Positions 11,791 through 27,600 are shown, counted from the first letter of the stretch. The stretch is 64,000 nucleotides of DNA from Latrodectus hesperus (GCA_037975125.1 CM075853.1:88114859-88178858), one strand, 5' to 3'. The notes: generated from the sequence alone by a model not told the origin. Numbers and translations are program-made.

Positions 11791-14700
11791 TGGTAGAAGT
11801 CTGTCTATGCTTCATTGCCTACAGGTCTTAGCTGAGCATAGTGGAATTCTCTCCCGACTTACATCACCCATTCCGCACAAGTACACCCCTTTGCTGACTT
11901 TGAGGTGACGTGCAGGACTTGAGGGGATATTTTTTCTTGATTGTCTTTACCCAAATTACTTTCCTTTATTCTTCCACGGGAAACCAAGGAAAAAATAAAT
12001 AAGTTAATAAATGAAACATCAATTTCAAATGATATATTTTGCTATAAAATCACATTTTTTCAATTCTGCTGCTGCTGTTATTCACTAGTTTACTTGTACA
12101 CCCATAAGCACAGGAAATAGCCATAATTACTTAAAATTAAATAGTTCAAAATAACAATGAATTCAAAAAGATGCTTGATAGTAAACAACAGGTTTTAATA
12201 TAATCTTTTGGAAGATTCAGGCAGCTTGGCTCATACTTCAAGCATTGACCATTAAGGCTTCTCCACTCATATTCTTTCCACCCTTGTCACAATAATTTCA
12301 TGATAATCTAGTTTAATCAGGACAGAATATAGTATTTAGATTTGAATGTGTGAAGTGAAGTGAAATAAACTAATGGCAAGATGTGCATTCAGGCGGGCGA
12401 TTTTAATTGATTCATTCTCTATTTGTTTCTGTATACTGTAGTGTTTCGATATTCCGAGTGGAAAGGATCTTTTCAGTAATGAGTGGACTCTAGAAAAGCT
12501 ATATATATATATATAATTTGAATATATAAATAACCAATAAGGGTGAAAATCTTTTGAATGATTAAGAAAATAGAAAGGCCTATAATATGGATGTTAAATT
12601 GTGTAATTTTGAAAGAGTGAAAATAAACTGAAGAAAAATTTAAATTGCTTTTATTAAATTGGGGAAAATTTCATCCTTAAAATTTTATCTAATAGTTGTA
12701 TTTGTCCTGAATAAGTATATTTGGAAAGTGGTTTCAGTATAATTCAGTAATGTAAAGAATATTGATTATTTCAATAAAACTTCTCTTATAACTGTCTAAA
12801 TTCATTGAAGCCTTTTGAAGTACTAATAAAATATAATTCTAAGTTAAATGAAAAAATATTCACATTAATTTTTTCAATTATTTATTTCCATTATTTACAA
12901 ATATAATTGAAAAATGTTTTTTGAAATGTATAATTGTCTTTACACACACACATATATATATATATAATGCATATATATGCATATTTCATTAAGAACAGAT
13001 GTTAAATAATTTTTTATTTTAAAATGAATGTTGATACTTCTTGAAAAGTTTTGATTTGACTCCTGGAAAACTGTGATTTGATTCTGGTAAATTTGCATGA
13101 ATTCAATTAAAAACGCTTACACATCTAAATAATAAATTTAAATCTGGTTAATAGAAAGAATAAATGTATTTTTGAATTATTAGTATATCAAAAAGGTTAA
13201 CTTAAGAAAATTAATTTTATAAATGTAAATACAAATAAAAAATTTGAAAATGTAAATATGAATTCTAAGAAAAACAAGAACACAAATTCTAATGAAAGCA
13301 GGAATATTCACAAAAAATGAATATGAATTGTAAAATGCAATTTAAATTTTACTTAATAATTTAAAAAAAATGAAGTATAGGAACATCATTATTGTAAATG
13401 TAAATACTGAAAAAATTAATGCAGGGTTAGAAAGATAAGAATTATTTAAAAAGGAATATTAGAATTATTTGAAATTATATTAGAATTATATACATATGAA
13501 AATTATTTGAATTACATCAGAATTATTTGAAAAAGATTTATGCAACCTGGAATTTAAATATCCTAAAGGTAAAAAAATCTGCAAAATACTAAAAAAATTT
13601 AGAACTTTCCTTGCAAGAGTTCTTAATAAAATGTGAAAATAGGGAAAAAAGATGTTCTAAATTTCTTTTTGGTATCGTGAATACCAGGGTTGCCAAAATA
13701 GAATTTTCTAAATAATTTTAATAATTCTCAGTTTTTATGACATAATAAAAAAACCATGCCATATAAACAAAGAAATTTTAAAAAATCGCCAAGCTCTGAA
13801 ATTGTCATGATGGGTTACATGGCAGCTGTGTACCTTTTTTAAAATTATTTTGGTGCCATCTTATTTGAACCTACACTTTAAAGCAATTAGTCAAAGAAAA
13901 AGGGATTTGATTTGTAACCAAGAGCAATAATTTCAAAAAAGAAATAAATTTTTAGTTTTTGAATATTTTCAAAAATTGTTTTACTCATTTTAAAACTAAA
14001 ATATTTCTTAATTTAATGTTTGATTGAAAGAAACTGATTATATATATATTTTCAAAATCTGCATTGTCTTGTATTTTCTTACATGTTTTTCACCATTTGT
14101 TTCTGTTGTCACCAAACAGTGTGATGAAATAAGTTATCTGTAATATATGTGATGTTATTGTAAAGATGTTCCTCACACAAAATTATCAATAGTAAAGAGC
14201 TTATTGTTGGACTACGTTTTTTGAAAGTTACTGAGTTCAATCCCAGCCAGTGTTGAATAATGAGAGGTATATATAGTTCTGTATTTTGCATGCATGTCTG
14301 TGGCATTGATTGCTTGAAAGCTTTTTGGATTTCCTACTTTGTGAATTGCGAATATGACTTACTATTTGTGAAAAGGCTTTCCACAAGTTGGTAAATTACA
14401 ATGAATGTTAAAGAAGCTTTACCTCAACTCCCAGAGCTGTTAAGTAGAAAATTGGTGATGTTAAAAAGTGGGTGGACTCACTGAAGTTTAGTTGTAGAGT
14501 GTACTCTTCGAAGTGGAAAATCTTGATTTGATCATAATGAAAAGTTTCTCGGGAAGGCGGTAATGCATAGTAAATATGAGGTAACCATACAACTACTTCT
14601 GTAATTTGAGATTCTCTATGGGGTTCAAGAATTAAAAAAATCTTTTACAATGAGGATTTCTTACTCACTACCATAGAGTGAGTTATTATTTACTTTGGCA

Positions 14701-15536
14701 GCAATTTTAGATTCAAACTGTAAATTTTGTAGTAATTAAAATTAATGAATTATTCTGTTTGAGATTCATGAAGTAGGTTATTTTTTTAAATGCAGCAAAT
14801 TTTGTTGATTCAATTTCAAATATAGATGTTTTGTATGAGAATCCAATGAGTAATCAATCAATAATATTTATATGAAACCTATTCCAAATGTTTTCTCAGA
14901 CTAATCTTTATTGTTAACTTTTCCATTTTTATTTATGCCAATTTTGCAACCCATTTTAATATTCACAATATTTTATTTATATTTTAATTGCATAATAAAA
15001 TTACAATAATAAATTAAAGTGTTGAATGAAAATCAATTATTTGCTTGAATGCAGATGGCTGCCAATAAAAAATATTTTCATTCATATTAGTCAATATAGC
15101 CAAAAGTCTGATAATTTTTTAACCAACAATTAATTAAAAAACTATTTTTTTTAGTTGTTTCTTTTAATTTTGTGAGAATTCTTGTTCTAAAAATAGCTAA
15201 AAGCTCATATGGAATTACAAAAATTGTGACATTTAATCATATTGAATTATAAAAGATGTGACATATTTGGATTAAAAATGTTTATGGTATTAGCCACAAG
15301 TAAAATATGAATAGTGGCATTTTATATTCATTGAACTTTTTCATTCTGTACTGCTAAAGGATATATATTTCCTCTCAATATTTATTTTGCAAATTTTCAT
15401 CACACAAAGTGTATACTGGGATAATATTTTCGTATAAACTGTTAAATCTACGTAAAAATATTTAAAATAGACATTGAAATTTTTTTATAGTCATTCTATT
15501 AATATTTTTATTCATGTAAATTAAATTTTCTTTTAG
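11791..15536. other. No gene recognised; AT-rich, upstream of the first visible receptor exon
   Basis: Contains a short TA run near 12500, an imperfect 20-30 bp tandem based on agaattatttga at about 13430-13540, and a decayed B-box-like word gagttcaatccc near 14231. The missing 5' exon(s) of the receptor may be here or further upstream; I could not find a Met-plus-signal exon ending in phase 1. Confidence 0.4.
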
Positions 15537-15682
15537 GTCCACTTTCTCTTGAAATATTTGACATTACACACAACTCTGCAAAAATTAAATGGATCTTATC
15601 CGAATCAGAGCTACAACCACAAGCTTTAGTTTTTTATTCTCCTACTTACAGAGGAGTTCACACAGAATGGACAAAAATTGAT
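15537..15682 (+). CDS. Exon: first half of FN3-1
   Basis: Starts after ttttag in phase 1 and ends GAT before gtaagt in phase 0. Encodes about residues 1-49, beginning [18 protein letters not shown], the usual A and B strands of a fibronectin III fold with the core Trp, and reaching TEWTKID. This is the most upstream exon I can support. The module is completed by the exon at 20809. It is not a first exon: it has no Met or signal peptide and needs an upstream phase-1 partner. Confidence 0.85.
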
Positions 15683-18600
15683 GTAAGTATATAAGAAAAT
15701 TTTATGGTTTCTCTCTTAAGATCATATCAAATAATTTTAAGGATACTAGGCAATAAATGTAAATCAAGAAATATCTATATGTTTTTCTATCAAAAATTAT
15801 CTTTAGAATGTTTCTAGTTTTTACTAGAACTATTCCAGATAATATTTTCATAGCTGTCAATTCTATTCATTTTATCAGGAAACTCCTGATTTTTCATCAT
15901 TTCTCCCGATTTCCCGATAATGTATGAAAATCTACTAATTTCTGACAATTTCACTGAAAAACTTAAAAACAGCCAAAATTTTGCTGTAAAAAGTCTTATT
16001 GAGTTGTTTTAGCAGCTTAAATAGCCAACAGATGGTGCACTAATGTAATTATTATAATGTTGTGATATTATAATATGAAAATGTGTTCCTTTGAGTTTCG
16101 AATTCCATGTATCCGCCGTGGTGGGATGATGCTTTAACCACTTGGGTGCCAAAAACTACTACAAGTTGGCAGTCATATAATTAGCATTCAGAGCAGACAC
16201 CAGGTGCCTGTTTACATAAGCAGTTCAACTGGGATGAATATTACTTGTTATTAGTAATTTAATTAGGAAGATATTTATCACTGAATTAAATTTATTTAGT
16301 AATGTATTTTATGTTTTATGTAATGTTATAAGTTTAATATTTATAAATTGTACTAGAGTAGTAAAAGTTGCTATATAAAATAAATATTGAGACATAAACA
16401 TTGATTTTTTACGTGTAGTGTACTCTTTTATTTTTCATAGTTCCGTTATCAGATTGAGGAATATTTTATTCAAATATTAAGATTAACACAAAATATGTTT
16501 AGCATAAATCATTAGAATATATAATCTAAAGAGAAAAATTGTCTTTTTGTGGTACTACCATTTTTAACATTCAAGCAAAGATGTCGATAGTAAGTGCTTA
16601 CTGATTTTTTCCCCTTAAAATCAGTAGAATCTATTGATTTTTTTCCAAGGTTGGCAGTTATGTATTTTTTTATTTTAATCACAATCAAGAAGCAGTACAC
16701 ACCTTTTAAAAGCATCTTATGTAGCACTCCTGACCAGAAGTAATTTCCTTAAGAAATTGTTAAAATACTTAGCTTTTAACTGTGCAGTAACACATAGTTT
16801 TAAAAAAATCTTAAAGCTTCCAGAAAGAATCAATAACTGAGCTATAATGCTCAATCGATTATGTGAATAGCATAATTTCTTTTAGTAATTTACTTATAAT
16901 GAATCAGGATGAAACCTGTATTTTAAGTTTTCTCTATACCAATCTTATTTCACTAATAAGATGTTTAACACATAAAATATGGGAGAATGTTTCTTTTATG
17001 TGCCCACCAGTATCATAAAACTTCCTATGGTTCTAATGTCTGTGTGATTCCCTAACACCTGTGTGAACAAAATTGAAAAACACACCATATAATTATTTTT
17101 AAATTCTATTTTTTTTTATTAATTATTATGTATTTTATGTGAGTTTAGTTATGTCATGTTAGTTATTCTTATTAGTGGAGGAGTATTGCACTTTATTTCC
17201 AAGTATTCAATACTAATTAGTAATAATTGTAAGTTTACAAGTAATTAGAATATAAACTCACCTAATATTTTGTTTTGTGAGTTAGTTCCCTGATATTTGA
17301 AATTTAAAAAAAGATAAATTCAATTTTTCATATTACTCACTTGCAATGAACAAATGGAAGTTTTAATTTTCCAACTGTAATTTCAAACTTAAAATTATGA
17401 ATTTAAATTTTCAAATAAATGCTGATCATAAATATTTCTGATATCAAATTAATTAAAGTGACAAATTTCAAACTTACAAATTTAATAAAATACAATTTTA
17501 ACTTTTAAAATAAACTTGTATGCAGTACTGCAACAACTCTCCATACATAGAAAATTCTTATGTATGAGTGTCTTCCGGAAAGTAATTTTTTCATGACACA
17601 AGAACATGCTGCTGCAAAGAATACAAATATATATGTAGGGTTGGTTGTGGGTGTGGCCATTATATGTTGGTGTCTTAATTTTTTGATAGCTTATATTAAA
17701 GTCATCATAATGTACAAAAATGTCGGCTCTTATTTCTTCTCGTATCTGCTACCATTACTCAATAATGTTTTCTGAAAATATTTGAAACTGTGGCTCATAA
17801 AATCCTCCCAAACATCTGGTGTTCCAGAAATTGTGCACGAGGTGGGTGTTGATGAACTTTACACCTGAACAGTTAACAAAAGGCATAGGAGCACTATTGA
17901 CTTTTTTGCAACAATACCACAATGAAGGTGATGAGTACCTCAATGGGATTGTTACAAGTGATGAGATATGGATCTCCCACCTGAGACACTTCAACCCAGA
18001 AACAAGCAACACTTGATACATTGGCATCACAGTGGGTTTCTGGTTTAGACAAAAGTCAAGCAGATTGTATCCACACGGAAATTGATGTGCATGGTCTTCT
18101 AAGACATGAAAATCATTCTGTTCATTGACTTTTGCCTAAGGTTTCCACGGGAAACGTTGAAGGTTACTGTGCAACACTAGAGAACTTGAGGCAAGCTATT
18201 CATAACAAGAGGTGTGGATTACTCAGTACTGTCACTGTATTACTTCACAACATTGCTAGCCCTTTAATGGAAAAATATACAAAAGAATTATTGTTGACAG
18301 CTGGAGAAGCTTCACTGAGAAATGTTTGATCATCCACCCCAAACTTTCTTCCAGCAACTTCCATCTGTTCTTACATCTGAAGAAATTCCTGTCCGGGAAT
18401 CATTTCCCCCAGATGAGGACAAGCAGACAGCTGTAACATGTTGGCTCTATTCACAGGCAGAAGACTTCTATAATACTGGAATACAAAATTTATCCCTTCA
18501 GTTTGACAAATGCTACAATTCTGATGGTTCTTATTCCAAAAAGTAGCTGAAATATATCTTTTGCATTAATTAATATAATTCTATGTTATCATGTTTTGTT

Positions 18601-21600
18601 TCTTTTTATGAGCAGTGGGAAACTTAATTTCTGTATGACCCATATAAAATTGCAATCTTAATGCATTGTTAGAAATTTGTTTTTTTGCAGACTTGTAAAG
18701 GCCAATAAAATGGTTCATAAAATCAAAATTATGTAAAATAGAATTGTAAGTGTTAGATCAAAAAGCAATTTTTTTTTTTTTTTTTTTACCAAACTGCTTC
18801 TCTTTGTAGATAAACTAATATTTGAGAAAAATTGTTTAGAGTGCATTATCTAAGGAACACTTGCAAAATAAAACTCACACATAAAAACAATTCTTATTTT
18901 CATCTTATTGATAAAAAATAAAACAGTAATCACTTATGTATTTTTTTTTTGGCTTTAAAACCACATTTTTAGAAAACATTTCTCTATTCTTTCAGTACAG
19001 CAAAGTATTTCACTGTTTTTCTTAAAAAATTACCTCAATCTTGTGATTGTTCGTTTGCTTGTTTTGTTGACAGTAGGAGCATTATGTCATTTTCTTGTTT
19101 GGTATCTGAAAATTCTTTTTCATTCTCATTCATTATTATTCTCACAATCATATAATCATTTGATAATTCTAACATACAAATTACATCTGAGTCCTTGTTC
19201 AGAAAGACCTGAAATATAATTTTGCACAGCTGTGGGTTTCTTTGTCAAAGTTCAAAGATTAGTAACTCATCATCACGTAAGGTCTCAAGTAAATGTTCTT
19301 GGCTTCCTTCATATGTTGGCAATAAAGGCTGCATGTCAAAATGACTTAGTTATTGCTTTTTCTGCAATATCATTCCTAGCATAAATCAACAAGTGCATTG
19401 TACCTGGAAGACTATTTCATAAGGTAATTTCAAGTTATGATCACTCTTTGCAGAAGTTTCTATTATGTTGGCTGTAAGATGGGAGTTAGATTAGGTAGTT
19501 CTCACAGAAATTGCTTAAAAAAATTCCAAGATTTTATCATCAGCAGTGCATCAATCCACAATTCAATAATCTATGATTTTCCAGTAAAAAAATTGTTAAT
19601 TTAATTTTTTTTGTCAAAAAAATAAAAAAACGTTGGAGAAAAGGGTTATTAAATGTAAATGCAAATGAAAGACATGAAAATGAGTTTATAAAAAATATTT
19701 TTCAAAATTTTAGTTTGTAGATGAGAATTAAAATTATTGGATTTATGAGATCATGTTGTAGACTCGGCCCTAGTTTGTAAAATGTGAATGTTTGTAAATT
19801 AGAGGCTTATTAAAACAAGCATTTTGGCATCATGATCTGGTGCTGCATTTGTAGTCTCTCCATTGGGGTTTGTCAGAATGATTTCTAACCAAAAAACTAG
19901 TTGGAAAGTAATCATTGTCTGGTAATTAGTTTTGCTAATAATAGGAAGATTTCAATTCTTGTAGCCTTTATTATAGATAATTATTATAATCTAATACAAA
20001 ATATGCAAAGTAGATTTTATAACTTAAGATTTTAAATAATCACTAAAGTATGGATTGTTTATTATAAAACTGAATATTTTTAAAATGGTTTTAGTTTTTA
20101 TGAGATTTTCTCTTCAACTCTCTTATAAAACTATAATTTTGCGCAATTTCATATAAAGTTTATCAACTAAATTGTAGACGAAATGCAGGTAAAATTTGAA
20201 ATTACAATTTTATGTATTATTTCCTCTACTATCTTATGTAATTTTCCTTGAAAAATTAGAAATGTTTAGTTATTAAAAATAAATATAATTGTATTTAAAA
20301 TTTTAAATTGCACCGGAAAATAAATTTATCATATTTATATACTATTTAGAAAATTAGAAAGATTTGTTTTTTTGAAAAATAAATTGTGATTTTAATTATT
20401 GAACTAGTTTTGAATTAATTTTTTATTTTAGATATATTTAAAATGCTGTGTGGATTAGTATTATTAAATGAAAAGCTTTATTTTGTTAAATATTTTTGTA
20501 TACAATAAACAATAAAACATTTTTTAAATAAAAATGATTCATTTTTATGTTAATGTTTAATATTTTTTTCAATTTTTAGACTTAATAAATATGTTTAATG
20601 ATTTATTACTTTTTAAATTAAAAAATTATTATGCTAAAATTAAGAAATCAAAATTTAATTTTTATGTATTCTTTTGTTAGTGTTTTTATTTTAATATTTC
20701 TACCTTTTATAATGTTAACACATATCTATTATTTCTAAATGTCTTAAGGATCTTTATTATTCAGCCTGCCATAAAGTCTATTTTTAATCAAATGTTAATA
20801 TTTAATAGGGAGTGAAACCAGTTATCAACTTAGAGAACCTTCTACCTGGTAAAAACTATTATGTTAAAGTTGAAGAAGATGGAAAGCTAGAAATATCTGT
20901 ATTTAAAACAAAAGGTAATTTATTTTCAGAATTCTTAGTTGATAACAAAATTTTTAATATTAATTTTCAGGTATGTCTTGTTTTTAAATTAAAAAAAGAA
21001 ATTAATTCTGTGAATCATAAATTATTCTTAATGATTCAGTATTTTTCATGAAAGCTTAATCATAATATTTTTGTATTTTTACTTTTTAAATTAAATTAAA
21101 TATTTTTACTTTTTAAATTATAAAAATAAAGCTGTTTTAAAATTTAAAGTAACAATATGTAAGAGATTATATGATCAAAATTAATATGTAATATCATAAA
21201 TAAATATTTTGGGTAAACCATGTTAATAAAATTAACTGCTAAGCTAAATATTTATGTATTTAATGTACTTTTTTTTGAAGAAAAATTAAGCTGTGACCAA
21301 CTATCAAAAATACTATTTTTCAAAAATTTTCTAAATTATTCAATGGCTTACATGTATAAGAACCTTTTAAAAATTCTCTAGTACCCTGGTTGAAAAATTC
21401 TTTTTTAATTTATTTTATGTTTGTGATATTTTTTTCCTTAAATTCATTTTTTGTACTATTATTTCTATTTTTTAAATTCAATTTTTATGCTAATATTTTT
21501 ATTTTGTTATTTTTTTAAAATTTCTTTTATTTCATTAATGAGAGATATTCCATTGGTGATACATTTTTGATGATATTTTATTTATTTTATTGTAACTGCA

Positions 21601-24600
21601 GACTCTGCTTTTAATTGGATTAAAATGATACCAAATAAGAAATTCATTTTTTATTTGGTATCAGTGCAATGTTTCCTTTTGATTTATTATATTATTTGTT
21701 ATTTTGCTTTTAATGACTAATTAGCTTTTGAAATACATATTTGTATGTAAGCTATTTAATACTTATAAATCATGCTATTAATTGAATGATTAGCAATTTC
21801 AGCTTCAGTTTTATTATTTTTATACAAATGTTCAAATTGAGTTTTCATTTATTTTTATTGCTTTACAATCTTCTAGATTTGCATATAGATTTATATATGT
21901 TTCTATAATAAAACTTTAAAATATAATATTTTCAAACATTTTCTATTTTTCTCATTAAAACAGTGCTTAAACTTTTTCACTTTATTTTATGTTACTCTGT
22001 ATTGTGTATAATTTCCATTGATATTTTTGTTGTTGGAATTATTCACCCGAAGAATGTTTCAACCCATAGTTAAATTTTTTTTTACTCTTCACTGTTGTAA
22101 ATGAAAATATTGTTTTCTTTCTGTCAATTGTTTCATATTTCTAGTGATTAAAAACAAAGATATAGAACATAATTGTTCTTTGAATTTTATTTATAACTGT
22201 TTTTAAATTATCTTAGATTCCTTGCTTTTTTAATAAGTTAAAAAATTCCAAAATTAAAAAAATCACTATGTAAAGAAAATAGTTTGAGTTGCAATAACAG
22301 ATATATTAAAGTATTTAATTTTTCAAGAATTTATATTTTAAATAATATTATTCAGTTTAATACATTTATATGTAACTGGCAAATTTTAACATATTAATAA
22401 CTTTTAATTTAATGATTTGTGTAATACTGATTTCAAAACATAACAAGTTGCATATATTTTCAATTTTTTATTTGAGAGCAACTATGATATATAAAGTATA
22501 TATAATTTGAGAGTAACTATGATATAAAGTATTACACAGCATATATTTTTAATTTAAAAACAAAATGCATTTCTAGAATTTTCTTATCTGAAATGGATAG
22601 TCTCTGTTTTGGAAAAAAAATTTTTTTTCCCTCAGCTTTTCTTTTTGCTCAACTTTTCATAATAGTATTGCAAATGTGTATGTTTTAAATTTAGTTGTGG
22701 ATAAAAATCTTAAATACATTTTCTCATTGAGAGTTGTTTCTACAATGCAATTACGTTATATGAAATGAGGTATGTGCCAATAAACGTTGCAATCAAACAT
22801 GTATTCATTATTCTGACATTTCACCTAAATCTAATGACAAATTTTATCTCAAGCCTGATGCACAAGCTTTGTGTTAAAATGCATGATAAGCAAGACTTGT
22901 TGTGCTAGTTTGCATTGTGAAAATAGCCTTAGGAATAAATTGATGGCTAGGATAAAATTTCAAACTACAGTTTAGAAATTCATCTTGATAAGGTCTTATC
23001 TGAGTACTGAATTTGCCATTCATCTGTTCTGAAATGTAAATTCTTAAAATTTATATTATAATGTAAAAATATAATTATTATTTTATTTAATTAAATAAAT
23101 ACTTGTTATAAATGCTTATCTATGATAAGGAAAACAAATTGGAAACTAATGTAAATAAATTAATATTATTTTTAGAAAATATGCTGGGAAATATGCCTAA
23201 AGTTTTGGTCAAACAGCGTAGTCAAACTAGCTTGACTGTAGTGTGGGATGATTTTCGATTACCGAGTTATCATTCTGAATATATTCTAGAATACAGATTA
23301 GCTGATCAGAGAAATTTAAATTGGACGAAAGTTAAGGTCAGTATGAATTTTGTGCAAATTTTCTACTTCATTAATAAATTAAAAAATGCTTTTCTATTTC
23401 TGATATTCTTCTATCATTGAAAATTAAATTAGTGATTTCTGTATGTAATGTGTTATTTTTTGACATTTTTATGTCAATTTTCAGTTATTTTTTTAAGTTG
23501 GGGAGTATTTTATAAATTAAAATTTTATAACAATTTAATGATTAATTATAATTTATTTTTACATTATTCTGCATTCATAAAATCTTTATTTTTGGAATAA
23601 AAATTTCCCGATTTTTTTGCCATAATGTTTTTTTGATTTCAATATTTTTTAAAGTAAGATAATAAATTTTCTAATTTTATTTTATCATGTACTAATTTTT
23701 ATAATGTAATTTATAAAATTTATACTTTTTATAAACTTGGTTTAATGCATATTATAACTTAATGAACTTGCTATTGATATGTTAAAATAAATAAGTATAT
23801 TTATTATAAAATTTATTTATTTTTTAAAATGAAATAAAAAAGTGATTGAATGTCTTTGCGAATTCCTGTAGTTAACTGTTTATATAATACAAGTGACATT
23901 TAATTATTTAGAAAAGTAGTTAATTCTGTTAAAAGTTTTGTAAAATATTTTATATTTAATATAGTTCAGATTTACTGTGAATTCAATCTTTCTTGTTGAG
24001 TAAGTAAACTAGAAATGGTAATAATTATCTTTAACTACTTATTTACATACACATACTTTTAGCTTGCATTTAAGAAAAGGTATTTATTTTATAGTTTAAA
24101 TAATTTTTCTGTAATTTTGTTATCAATGAAGTTATATATAAAAAAAATAAAAGTCCTTTCATAGTAAAAATGTAATTTTCCATTAGTAGTTAATATTTTT
24201 AAAAGACCTTTTCTTTTCTTTCATTAATAATAATTGAGGATAATGTTTGTTGATTCTGTTTTATAATTGTGTTTGATTTAGTGTCATTAAAGAGAATAAA
24301 TTCCTATTCATAAAATTTTAAATTAGAATACAAGCTTTAGTTTGTCATTATATACATAAATTTTAAAATATAATGACCGTTTAGAATTTTATGTAAAGAT
24401 AATCTAAAAGATTGGAAATATAGTATTTAATGCAATCAAACCAATTAATAGTATAGTAAATGTACCAATAAATAATATTGTTGTGATCAAATGTATAGCA
24501 TTACACATAAAGATTTAGTTTATTTTTCAGAAGTTTGGTTATTATTGAAGACTATAAGCTAAACATTGAAATGGAATGCTTATAAAAATATTATAAAAAG

Positions 24601-24622
24601 GTCATTTATATGTATTAAAAAA

Positions 24623-24669
<47 letters not shown>

Positions 24670-27600
24670 TGCATGTTAAAGGAAAAGAAATTTAATTTGC
24701 AAAGATAAAGCTATGAAAAATCTTCCAATATAGCAGTTTTCAGATTTAGTATATTGTGTTTTACAGAGATAATTACATATTTCCCTTAACATTGATGACT
24801 GCCAATGTGCATGAAAAAGCAAAATGGCCTGTAATCCAATTTTAGTATTTTGTACTGAGTAGCGTAGTAATGTTAACACATATTGAGGCTGTGATAGATT
24901 AACATACAAAAATTAAAATTTTTTTCATGTCTTTTCTAGTTTGTAAATGTTTGACTTGTCTAGTTTAAACTTCTAAGCATTTGTTTATGTTTGCAAACAT
25001 TATGTACATTTTTCGAGCTGATTTATGACCATTGTTAAATTTTTCTGTTTGCATATATTGTTTTCTTTTAAGCATATTTTAAATTTGAAATATTTGTTTG
25101 TTAAAACAAATCATTATTTACATTATAATTTTCATTAGTGTTGAATGATTTAATGGAAAAAAGAAAGTGATATTGCAATGTTTAAAATTTTATTTGACTT
25201 TTATAACATTCACTTGCTTATGTTTACTGTAAGTTCTAAAATTTTGTCTTTCATTCAAGTTTTATTTAAATATTTATTTTAAAAATAACTTAAATATATA
25301 CATATTTTTTTCATACAGGCTGGAACTCAAACTATTGTTACTGTAACAAATTTGGAACCAAACACACCATATAATATTAAAGTTGCTGTTTGGGAAGATG
25401 ATAAATTGGAACTGCCTTCTGAAGTGATTACTGCATATACAGCTGGTACTTATACGTTTTTCTTAAATATCATCTTTTTATATCAATATTCTTGAAATGA
25501 TTTTATTTTTACTTTAGCACATTTTGTTTGCTCCACTCATAGAAATGCACATGTAATTCTAAATGTTCATATTATTCTAAATGTTGCAGTTAAAGTTTTG
25601 TTAATTTGTACATAAAAAAAATCTAATTGAAAATTACATTCAGCTTTAAATATGTCAACAATATTATTTCAATAAAAATTCTTGAGTATCTACTTGGATT
25701 TATTTAATGTAAATTTTTAGTTTATCCTCCATTTGCAGAATTATTATATGAAGGAAAATTGCACTTATTGTGTCCACTGTGGAATTTTCTATTATATTTT
25801 TTATTAATTTTATAATATAGTATGTTATTTTTTTGGTCATATAAATTTAAAAAATGATTTTGTTATGTGAAGATAAACCTTATTTTATACAAGTAAAATG
25901 TGTAATTTTTATTTCAAAATTCTTCAAATTATTTATTATTAATTTAGACTGATTATTTATTTTTATTTAAGCAACAAAAATCAGATGCTTCAAATTAATT
26001 ATATGTTATTTAAACTGTATTCAAAATTATAACTGAATGTTATGTAATTAATAACAACAGGTATGTGCAAAAACATAAAATTTAAAGTTTACATGTATTT
26101 CTCTGCTATCACATCAAAATAAAATTATTTTTAAACTGTTAACATGTTTTCACATGTAGATTGTTTTGAATATTATTGCATATTTAAGCATTCTTCTCTT
26201 TGTGTCTTGTAGATGGGTGCATTTGGGACAATAAAATGTACAATGTTGGCGATGAATATTTCATTGAATGTGATTCCCGATGTACATGCAGTGGTAACAA
26301 TGAAACAACTTGCAATCCTCGCTGTTTTCCACCTTATGTAAAAATTGGTAGTGATAAAATTGATCCTTTATGTTATGAGAAACCGCTTTCCTCTGATCCT
26401 TGTTGTGTTACAATCAGATGTACAGAATCCAAATTCTATGGAGAAGGTTTAAATACTTTATATTCATATTTACAAATATATATCTTTTTATTATATTGTA
26501 AAATATGAATATGCTATTCTTTATCTTATAAGTTGAAGTACTAGTAATTAATACAACTGAAATAGCCATATTATTTGTTAATTAATGTTGTAATTGATTG
26601 CAATTAAATCTGAATAAATTTCAGGAGCAAATCTATACAATGCTATTGATTAAAAGTGTATTTCCCTTCCTTTTTAATATACCAATACAACTTGCCTACT
26701 ATATTTTCAGGTGGTAAAAATAAATCTGGTGAATGTCCAGAAATATTTGAGGGATCAGAGCCTGAAGATAAATCCTGTTGGTCTGATTGTGATCATGATA
26801 ATGATTGCAGTGGTCCAATGAAATGCTGCCCAAGTTCTTGTGGAGGAGCTGTATGTGTGCAACCGTTAGTGACAGAAGGTGATTATTGTAACATATACTT
26901 AAAATTTTATGTCTTATTTTATTTTAGTTGCATTTCAAATTTATGATTATAAAAGTGATAATATATGAAATATGTTCTTTTGAGTTATTGATTATTATTT
27001 TATAAACCAATTTTAAATTCGCAAATATATGCTTAGGTTTTCATCATAATTGGGGAATTTCATTGCATTTTAGTTTTCTTTAATTAATTTTAGTTGTTAT
27101 TTCTAATCTCCCATATGCTTTGACAAAGTCAAACCAGATCATTGAAACCATTGATCATCATTCCCAGCGAACACTAATAGGCATGCAATTTAGACAGACT
27201 TTTATCTTATGGTGCTGCAGTCCTCTGACGACAGAAGTTGCACTTTACTCCCATAAACAAGTTGACATATTAATTTTTGTGACAGTTTTAATTGATTTTA
27301 ATAGAAGTTTAAGTTTTTATTTTATTCTTGGTATGGCTTTATTTCATTTTAATTTTCTCTAATATGATGTGAATTGTTCTAAAGTACAACTGTGGAAACA
27401 GTATTTTGAAGTATGTATGATAAGGTGAGAAAAGGGATCATTTATGACAATTATGTTTAGGGAAAAAGATCTTGAGAAAAGAGAAATGAATTATCTTTAG
27501 CTAGTCCATGATCTGGTTTGTGTTTTGTAAGGTTGAAATGATGTCCTGTACTAAGGACTTTTATCAAACAACAAGAGACAATAAATTCAGAGAAACATTG

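Larger units (their letters stand above)
15683..20808 (+). other. Intron (5.1 kb) with mariner relic
   Basis: Between the two halves of FN3-1. Besides the mariner copy it has a 24-T run near 18766-18789 and no other gene-like sequence. The stretch 19000-19450 gives short minus-strand open readings with no recognised domain. Confidence 0.6.

Noticed and set aside
27120..27362. 80-codon ORF in the intron before the EGF exon
   Set aside because: No splice signals in phase 1 at both ends and no recognised motif; probably an old repeat.
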